NCBI RefSeq assembly: GCF_902499175.1 | Contig: NZ_CABVQC010000005.1 | Span: 62,001 to 126,000, forward strand | Direction: 5' to 3' | Source of the DNA: Burkholderia aenigmatica | GTDB lineage: Bacteria; Pseudomonadota; Gammaproteobacteria; Burkholderiales; Burkholderiaceae | DNA length: 64,000 bases | Shown: piece after piece, positions 59,486-64,000 of the stretch | Position numbering within the stretch: the first letter of the stretch is position 1 | Layout: every line of letters begins with the position of its first letter | Translations under genes and position numbers: made by a program | The notes under the pieces: generated by a model | The model's input: only the letters and a program-made list of their open reading frames with translations | Told to the model about the DNA's origin: nothing | Database searches by the model: none

Positions 59486-60580
59486 ATGCAACTGCGACTT
59501 GATGCGCTGGAGCCGCACCTCGCGAAGGGGTTGGCCGGGCTCTATACCGTCTACGGCGACGAGCCGCTGCTCGCGCAGGAAGCGTGCGACCGCATTCGTG
59601 CGGCCGCGCGCGCGGCCGGCTTCACCGAGCGTTCGGTGCATACGGTCGAGCGCGGTTTCGACTGGAGCGTGCTGCTCGGCGCTACCCAGGCGATGTCGCT
59701 GTTCGGCGAGCGCCAACTGATCGAGCTGCGCATTCCGTCGGGCAAGCCCGGCAAGGAAGGCGCCGATGCGCTGAAGACGCTCGCGGCCACGCCGAACCCC
59801 GACGCGCTGATGCTCGTCACGTTGCCGCGCCTCGACGCGGCCACGCAGAAATCCGCGTGGTTTACTGCGCTGCAGAACGGCGGCGTCGCGTTGAAGATCG
59901 ATCCGGTCGACCGTGCGCAGCTGCCGAACTGGATCGGCCAGCGTCTTGCCATGCAGGGCCAGCGCGCCGCGCCCGGCGAGGACGGGCGGCGCGCGCTGCA
60001 GTTCATCGCCGAGCGCGTCGAAGGCAACCTGCTTGCCGCGCACCAGGAAATCCAGAAGCTCGGGCTGCTGTATCCGCAGGGCGCGCTGTCGTTCGAGCAG
60101 GTGCACGACGCGGTGCTGAACGTCGCGCGTTACGACGTCTTCAAGCTGAACGAAGCAATGCTCGCCGGCGACGCCGCGCGGCTCGCGCGAATGATCGACG
60201 GGCTGAAGGGCGAGGGCGAGGCGATCGTGCTCGTGATGTGGGCCGTCGTCGAGGAGTTGCGCACGCTGCTGCGGATCAAGCGCGGCACGACGGCCGGCAA
60301 GCCGCTCGCGACACTGCTGCGCGAGAACCGCGTGTGGGGGCCGCGTGAGCGGCTGATCGGCCCCGCGCTGAACCGCGTGTCGGAAGCCGTGCTCGAGAAG
60401 GCGCTCGCGTTTGCCGCGAAGCTCGACCGGCAGGTCAAGGGGCTCACGGCCGTCGCGCCGGGTCGCCGCACGCAGGACGAACCGCCGCCCGATCCGTGGG
60501 ACGGGCTGTTCCAGCTCGCGATGACGGTGGCCGGTGCCCGCGGCGAGCGGCCGCCGACCGCGGGCCACGTGCGACGCTAA
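59486..60580 (+). CDS. holA: DNA polymerase III subunit delta
   Basis: 364 aa. The delta subunit opens the beta clamp in the clamp loader. Recognisable parts: GLYTVYGDEPLLAQEACDRIR at the N-terminus, the AAA-like core with LMLVTLPRLDAATQKSAWF and VEGNLLAAHQEIQKL, and the collar region PRERLIGPALNRVSEAVLEKAL. Slightly longer than E. coli HolA because of a C-terminal Arg/Pro tail. 18 bp after lptE and co-transcribed with it. Confidence 0.95.
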   Translation: MQLRLDALEPHLAKGLAGLYTVYGDEPLLAQEACDRIRAAARAAGFTERSVHTVERGFDWSVLLGATQAMSLFGERQLIELRIPSGKPGKEGADALKTLAATPNPDALMLVTLPRLDAATQKSAWFTALQNGGVALKIDPVDRAQLPNWIGQRLAMQGQRAAPGEDGRRALQFIAERVEGNLLAAHQEIQKLGLLYPQGALSFEQVHDAVLNVARYDVFKLNEAMLAGDAARLARMIDGLKGEGEAIVLVMWAVVEELRTLLRIKRGTTAGKPLATLLRENRVWGPRERLIGPALNRVSEAVLEKALAFAAKLDRQVKGLTAVAPGRRTQDEPPPDPWDGLFQLAMTVAGARGERPPTAGHVRR

Positions 60581-60619
60581 GTCCCGTTCGGGCCTTCAGC
60601 GCGCGCTGCGCAACCCGCT

Positions 60620-60625
60620 TACAAT
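60620..60625 (+). promoter_or_regulatory. Putative -10 box of proA
   Basis: TACAAT, 93 bp before the proA ATG and 39 bp after the holA stop; no clear -35 at the standard distance. Confidence 0.3.
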
Positions 60626-60718
60626 GTTTTGATCGCTGGCGCGGCTCTCCAGCCGCGTCCGCTCACGCTTCCCCACGAATTCATGCCGCCCAGCGCGGCG
60701 CGCTTCTCGAGTCACACG

Positions 60719-61990
60719 ATGGATATCGATCAGTACATGACCGACCTGGGCCGTCGCGCCCGGCACGCTTCCCGCGCGATGGCGCGCGCCAGCACAGCCG
60801 CGAAGAACGCGGCGCTCGACGCCGTGGCGCGCGCGATCGAACGCGACGCGCAGGCGCTGAAGGATGCGAATGCGCGCGATGTCGAACGTGCCCGTGAAAA
60901 GGGGCTCGATGCGGCGTTCGTCGATCGCCTGACGCTGTCGGACAAGGCGCTGAAGACGATGGTCGAAGGCTTGCGCCAGGTGGCGTCGCTGGCCGATCCG
61001 ATCGGCGAGATCAGCAACCTCAAGTATCGCCCGAGCGGCATCCAGGTCGGCCAGATGCGTGTGCCGCTCGGCGTGATCGGCATCATCTACGAATCGCGCC
61101 CGAACGTGACGATCGACGCGGCTGCCCTGTGCCTGAAGTCGGGCAACGCGACGATCCTGCGCGGCGGCTCCGAAGCGCTCGAATCGAACGCGGCGCTCGC
61201 GAAGCTGATCGGCGAAGGGCTCGAAGCAGCCGGCTTGCCGCAGGACGCAGTGCAGGTCGTCGCGACGGCCGATCGCGCGGCAGTCGGCAAGCTGATCACG
61301 ATGACCGAATACGTCGACGTGATCGTGCCGCGCGGCGGCAAGAGCCTGATCGAGCGCCTGATCAACGAGGCCCGGGTGCCGATGATCAAGCATCTCGACG
61401 GCATCTGCCACGTGTACGTCGACGATCGCGCCGATCTCGCCAAGGCGCTGACCGTCTGCGACAACGCGAAGACGCACCGCTACGGCACCTGCAACACGAT
61501 GGAGACGCTGCTCGTGTCGAGCGGCGTGGCGGCGAAGCTGCTGCCGCCGCTCGGCAAGCTGTATCGCGACAAGCAGGTCGAACTGCGCGTCGATGCGGCC
61601 GCGCGCACGGTGCTCGCCGATGCGGGCGTCGGCCCGCTCGTCGATGCGACCGAGGAAGACTGGCATACCGAGTATCTCGCGCCGGTGCTCGCGATCAAGG
61701 TCGTCGACGGCCTCGATGCCGCGATCGAGCACATCAACCATTACGGCTCGCACCACACGGATGCGATCGTCACCGAGGATCACGACCGCGCGATGCGGTT
61801 CCTGCGCGAGGTCGATTCGGCGAGCGTGATGGTCAACGCGTCGACCCGTTTCGCGGACGGCTTCGAATTCGGCCTCGGCGCGGAAATCGGCATCTCGAAC
61901 GACAAGCTGCACGCACGCGGCCCCGTCGGCCTGGAAGGGCTGACGTCGCTGAAGTACGTCGTGCTCGGGCACGGCGAAGGCCGGCAGTAA
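60719..61990 (+). CDS. proA: Gamma-glutamyl phosphate reductase
   Basis: 423 aa from the ATG at 60719 ([21 protein letters not shown]); the open frame extends 30 codons further upstream but without a ribosome site. Second step of proline synthesis, NADPH-dependent. Catalytic Cys C258 in [38 protein letters not shown] and [15 protein letters not shown] are ProA signatures; [13 protein letters not shown] is near the C-terminus. hemJ follows after 19 bp. Confidence 0.97.
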   Translation: MDIDQYMTDLGRRARHASRAMARASTAAKNAALDAVARAIERDAQALKDANARDVERAREKGLDAAFVDRLTLSDKALKTMVEGLRQVASLADPIGEISNLKYRPSGIQVGQMRVPLGVIGIIYESRPNVTIDAAALCLKSGNATILRGGSEALESNAALAKLIGEGLEAAGLPQDAVQVVATADRAAVGKLITMTEYVDVIVPRGGKSLIERLINEARVPMIKHLDGICHVYVDDRADLAKALTVCDNAKTHRYGTCNTMETLLVSSGVAAKLLPPLGKLYRDKQVELRVDAAARTVLADAGVGPLVDATEEDWHTEYLAPVLAIKVVDGLDAAIEHINHYGSHHTDAIVTEDHDRAMRFLREVDSASVMVNASTRFADGFEFGLGAEIGISNDKLHARGPVGLEGLTSLKYVVLGHGEGRQ

Positions 61991-62009
61991 CCAGCGAGGC
62001 GCGCAACCG

Positions 62010-62432
62010 ATGGCAATGCTCTGGGTCAAGACGTTCCATATCGTTCTGATCGCCGCGTGGTTCGCGGGGCTGTTCTACCTGCCGCGCATCTACGTGAACC
62101 TGGCCATGGAAACCGATCCGGCCGCGGTGCGGCGCCTGCTGCTGATGGCACGCAAGCTGTTCCGCTTCATGACGATGATCGCGGTGCCGGCGCTGGCCTG
62201 CGGGTTGTGGCTCTGGCTGTCGATCGGCATCGGGCAGGGGCAGGGCTGGATCCACGCGAAGGTGACGGTCGTGCTGCTGCTGATCGTCTACCACGCGTAT
62301 TGCGGGCATCTGCTGAAGGTGTTCGAGCGCGGCGAGAACCGCCGCACCGACAAGTGGTATCGCGTGTTCAACGAGCTGCCGGTGCTCGGCATGCTCGCGG
62401 CGGTCGCGCTGGTCGTGATCAAGCCGTTCTGA
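62010..62432 (+). CDS. hemJ: Protoporphyrinogen IX oxidase HemJ (CopD/UPF0093 family)
   Basis: 140 aa with four hydrophobic segments. The HemJ family replaces HemG/HemY in many proteobacteria and oxidises protoporphyrinogen IX in heme synthesis. The conserved heme-ligand type His is H10 in KTFHIVLIAAWFAGLFYLPRIYV, and a conserved Lys lies in IHAKVTVVLLLIVYHAYCGH. Length is normal. Assigned from these motifs; older annotations call it CopD-like. Confidence 0.92.
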   Translation: MAMLWVKTFHIVLIAAWFAGLFYLPRIYVNLAMETDPAAVRRLLLMARKLFRFMTMIAVPALACGLWLWLSIGIGQGQGWIHAKVTVVLLLIVYHAYCGHLLKVFERGENRRTDKWYRVFNELPVLGMLAAVALVVIKPF

Positions 62433-62471
62433 GCGGCATGGCCGGCGAGGTTGCCGGCGCCGCCCGATGCG

Positions 62472-62497
62472 CAACGGCGCCCCACGGGGCGCCGTTG
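62472..62497. terminator. Perfect 12-bp hairpin between convergent hemJ and hexR
   Basis: CAACGGCGCCCC (62472-62483) and GGGGCGCCGTTG (62486-62497) are perfectly complementary with a 2-nt centre. Lies between convergent stops; no T-tract on either strand, so its terminator role is uncertain. Confidence 0.5.
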
Positions 62498-62528
62498 GTC
62501 GTTTACGCGCGGTATGCGTGGCGCGCGC

Positions 62529-63377
62529 TCAATCCTTCGCGCCGTCGTCGATCCGGCGGCGCGTGATCGCCTCCTTCGCACGGCCGACCCGTTCCATCAG
62601 CGCGGGGCCGCGCGACAGCGCGACGCCGACCGCGAGGATATCGCCGATCGCGAGATGCGACATCCGCGACGTCATCGGCGAGAACACGTCCGTTTCCTCC
62701 GCCACGTTCGACGCGAGACTCACCGTCGCGAGCTTCGCGAGCGGCGAATGGCTCTGCGTGATCGCGACGACTTTCGCGCCGCACGCGAGCGCGGAGCGCG
62801 CGGCGTCGACGATGTCGCGCGTGCGGCCGGTGTTCGAGATCGCGACGACGACGTCGTGCGGCCCGAGCAGCGCCGACGACATCGAGAACGTGTGCGGATC
62901 CGAGTACGCGACGCTCGGCACGCCGAGCCGGAAGAACTTGTGCTGGATGTCCTGCGCGGCGATGCCCGAGCCGCCGGCGCCGTAGAACTCGATCCGGGAT
63001 GCGTTCGACAGCAGCGCGATCGCATCGGCGACGCTGCCCGCGGACAGGCTGTTGCGCACCTCGATCAGTGCGCCGATCGTGCGGTCGAACACCTTGCCGA
63101 TGATGCCGGGCGCCGGTTCGTCGGGCTCGACGTCGCGATAGACCGACGACACGCCCGGCGCGACGCTCTGCGCGAGCCGGATCTTGAATTCGCGAAAGCC
63201 GCTGCAGCCGAGCGCCTGGCAGAAGCGCGCGATCGTCGGCTGGCTGACGCCCGCGCGCGTCGACAGCTCGGTCATCGCGAGGTCGAGCACCTCGCGCGGC
63301 GCGGCGAGGATGTAGTCGGCGAGCTTGCGCTCGGACGGGCGCAACTCGGCGCGGATCGCTTCAATGCGGGGCAGCAT
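62529..63377 (-). CDS. hexR: HexR, RpiR-family regulator of Entner-Doudoroff genes
   Basis: 282 aa. N-terminal RpiR helix-turn-helix (residues 1-77, AMTELSTRAGVSQPTIARFCQALGCSGFREFKIRLAQ) and a C-terminal SIS sugar-phosphate domain (about 120-255, RIEFYGAGGSGIAAQDIQHKFFRLG, AISNTGRTRDIVDAAR). HexR represses sugar catabolic genes and is released by 2-keto-3-deoxy-6-phosphogluconate. It is divergent from edd, with two TGTAG-N5-CTAC palindromes between them, which fixes the assignment. Confidence 0.95.
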   Translation of the reverse strand: MLPRIEAIRAELRPSERKLADYILAAPREVLDLAMTELSTRAGVSQPTIARFCQALGCSGFREFKIRLAQSVAPGVSSVYRDVEPDEPAPGIIGKVFDRTIGALIEVRNSLSAGSVADAIALLSNASRIEFYGAGGSGIAAQDIQHKFFRLGVPSVAYSDPHTFSMSSALLGPHDVVVAISNTGRTRDIVDAARSALACGAKVVAITQSHSPLAKLATVSLASNVAEETDVFSPMTSRMSHLAIGDILAVGVALSRGPALMERVGRAKEAITRRRIDDGAKD

Positions 63378-63428
63378 GGGACGGCAGGCAGAAATCGGGT
63401 TCGGATGAGCGAGTGTATCGCAATCGAA

Positions 63429-63445
63429 TTGTAGAAAATCTACAA
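63429..63445. promoter_or_regulatory. HexR operator near hexR
   Basis: TTGTAG (63429-63434), AAAAT, CTACAA (63440-63445): perfect inverted repeat that matches the HexR consensus TGTARTWWWACTACA closely. It lies 52 bp upstream of the hexR start, suggesting autoregulation. Confidence 0.85.
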
Positions 63446-63561
63446 GAAAATACTAGCACCGGCCGGGTGATTTTGTTGAGGCGGGTTAGGGTTTTCACTA
63501 GGTGTCGCCTTGCTGGTAGCGGGAATAAGGGTTGCGGGGCGACTAATCTGCATTGCGTGCA

Positions 63562-63576
63562 TGTAGTTTTTCTACT
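63562..63576. promoter_or_regulatory. HexR operator near edd
   Basis: TGTAG (63562-63566), TTTTT, CTACT (63572-63576): one mismatch from a perfect dyad and a close match to the HexR consensus, 82 bp upstream of the edd start. Confidence 0.8.
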
Positions 63577-63658
63577 AGACTGATTTCGTTCTGTCGACGT
63601 GTTCGACCGTCCCCACGATTCCAACGCCGGTGTCGGCCGGCATACAGGAGCGCCCAGC

Positions 63659-64000
63659 ATGACGTCGCTGCACCCCACCCTGGCGAAGGTCACCGAACGC
63701 GTGATCGCCCGCAGCCAATCGACCCGTTCCGCCTATCTGCAGCGCATCGACGGCGCGCAGGGCAAGTTCCCGGCGCGTGGCGCGCTGTCGTGCGCGAACC
63801 TCGCGCACGGCTTCGCAGGCCTCGAGGGTAACGACAAGTTCGCGATCAAGGCGATCCGCGAACCGAACATCGGCATCGTTTCCTCGTACAACGAGATGCT
63901 GTCCGCGCACGCGCCGTACAAGGATTTCCCCGACATCATCAAGGCGGCCGCCCGCGAGAACGGCGGTGTCGCGCAGTTCGCGGGCGGCGTGCCGGCGATG
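63659..64000 (+). CDS. edd: Phosphogluconate dehydratase, 5' part only
   Basis: The first 114 codons run off the window. ATG at 63659 with ACAGGAG 8 bp upstream. MTSLHPTLAKVTERVIARSQSTRSAYLQRI and GIVSSYNEMLSAHAPYKDFPDIIKAAARENGGVAQFAGGVPAM are typical of Edd, an iron-sulfur dehydratase that turns 6-phosphogluconate into KDPG, the committed step of the Entner-Doudoroff pathway. It sits opposite HexR, its expected regulator. Confidence 0.95.
   Translation, partial: MTSLHPTLAKVTERVIARSQSTRSAYLQRIDGAQGKFPARGALSCANLAHGFAGLEGNDKFAIKAIREPNIGIVSSYNEMLSAHAPYKDFPDIIKAAARENGGVAQFAGGVPAM

Overview
The window is GC-rich (about two thirds G+C by eye), densely coded chromosomal DNA of a Burkholderia-type betaproteobacterium, most likely the Burkholderia cepacia complex. 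The evidence is the gene content and order (accB-accC-prmA-DUF3426, mpl next to a YqiA-type esterase, fur-bamE-dapB, leuS-lptE-holA-proA, hexR-edd), the heavy GCG/CGC codon use, and many GTG starts and ATGA/GTGA overlaps. Species cannot be fixed from this alone. I found no rRNA, tRNA, CRISPR, insertion sequence, integrase or origin.

Layout. 1-5946 (minus strand): a possible nucleotidyltransferase-fold protein, a TlpA-type thioredoxin, aroQ, accB, accC, prmA and a truncated zinc-ribbon/DUF3426 membrane protein. 6193-14456 (plus): mpl, a YqiA-like esterase, an RNB exoribonuclease, aroE, mtgA, then a lipoprotein S10 peptidase and a small EF-hand protein. 14808-23913 (plus): a sugar catabolic operon of IclR regulator, dgoK, dgoA, an SDR, araFGH, an aldose 1-dehydrogenase and an aldose epimerase. 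23953-30630: pyrF, a phosphorylcholine-phosphatase-like HAD protein, pncC, pgpA, thiL and maeB. 30631-34657: a probable minus-strand small RNA, a secreted barnase-type RNase with barstar, and three exported proteins of unknown function, two of them paralogues. 34715-40322: rsmE, a VOC protein, an SpeE-like aminopropyltransferase, tkt and gapA. 40412-45929: a LysR regulator and a divergent gluconate/ketogluconate/idonate operon. 46042-48444: an MFS permease and a divergent CynR-like regulator. 48490-52393: a FadR-type regulator, a DctA-type carrier, allantoicase and ureidoglycolate lyase. 52565-62432: fur, bamE, dapB, an ExbB/ExbD pair, leuS, lptE, holA, proA and hemJ. 62529-64000: hexR and the start of edd.

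How it fits together. Several blocks feed the Entner-Doudoroff type of sugar breakdown typical of these bacteria. Galactose/arabinose-type sugars enter through AraFGH, are oxidised at C1 and reach DgoK/DgoA. Ketogluconates and idonate are reduced or oxidised to gluconate by the 40-46 kb cluster. Edd, under HexR, handles 6-phosphogluconate. MaeB, Tkt and GapA connect these to central carbon flow. The rest is mainly housekeeping: fatty-acid, aromatic amino acid, peptidoglycan, lipopolysaccharide, proline, lysine and heme synthesis.

Most interesting unexplained signals: (i) a rho-independent terminator on the minus strand at 30690-30727 with no minus-strand gene to terminate, downstream of a hairpin whose loop reads CCUCCUU, pointing to a small RNA; (ii) paired perfect GGT-N3-ACC palindromes between the divergent FadR-type regulator and dctA; (iii) a long, strongly folded leader before leuS; (iv) the tandem paralogous exported proteins beside the RNase/barstar pair; (v) two HexR-type palindromes flanking the hexR-edd intergenic region.
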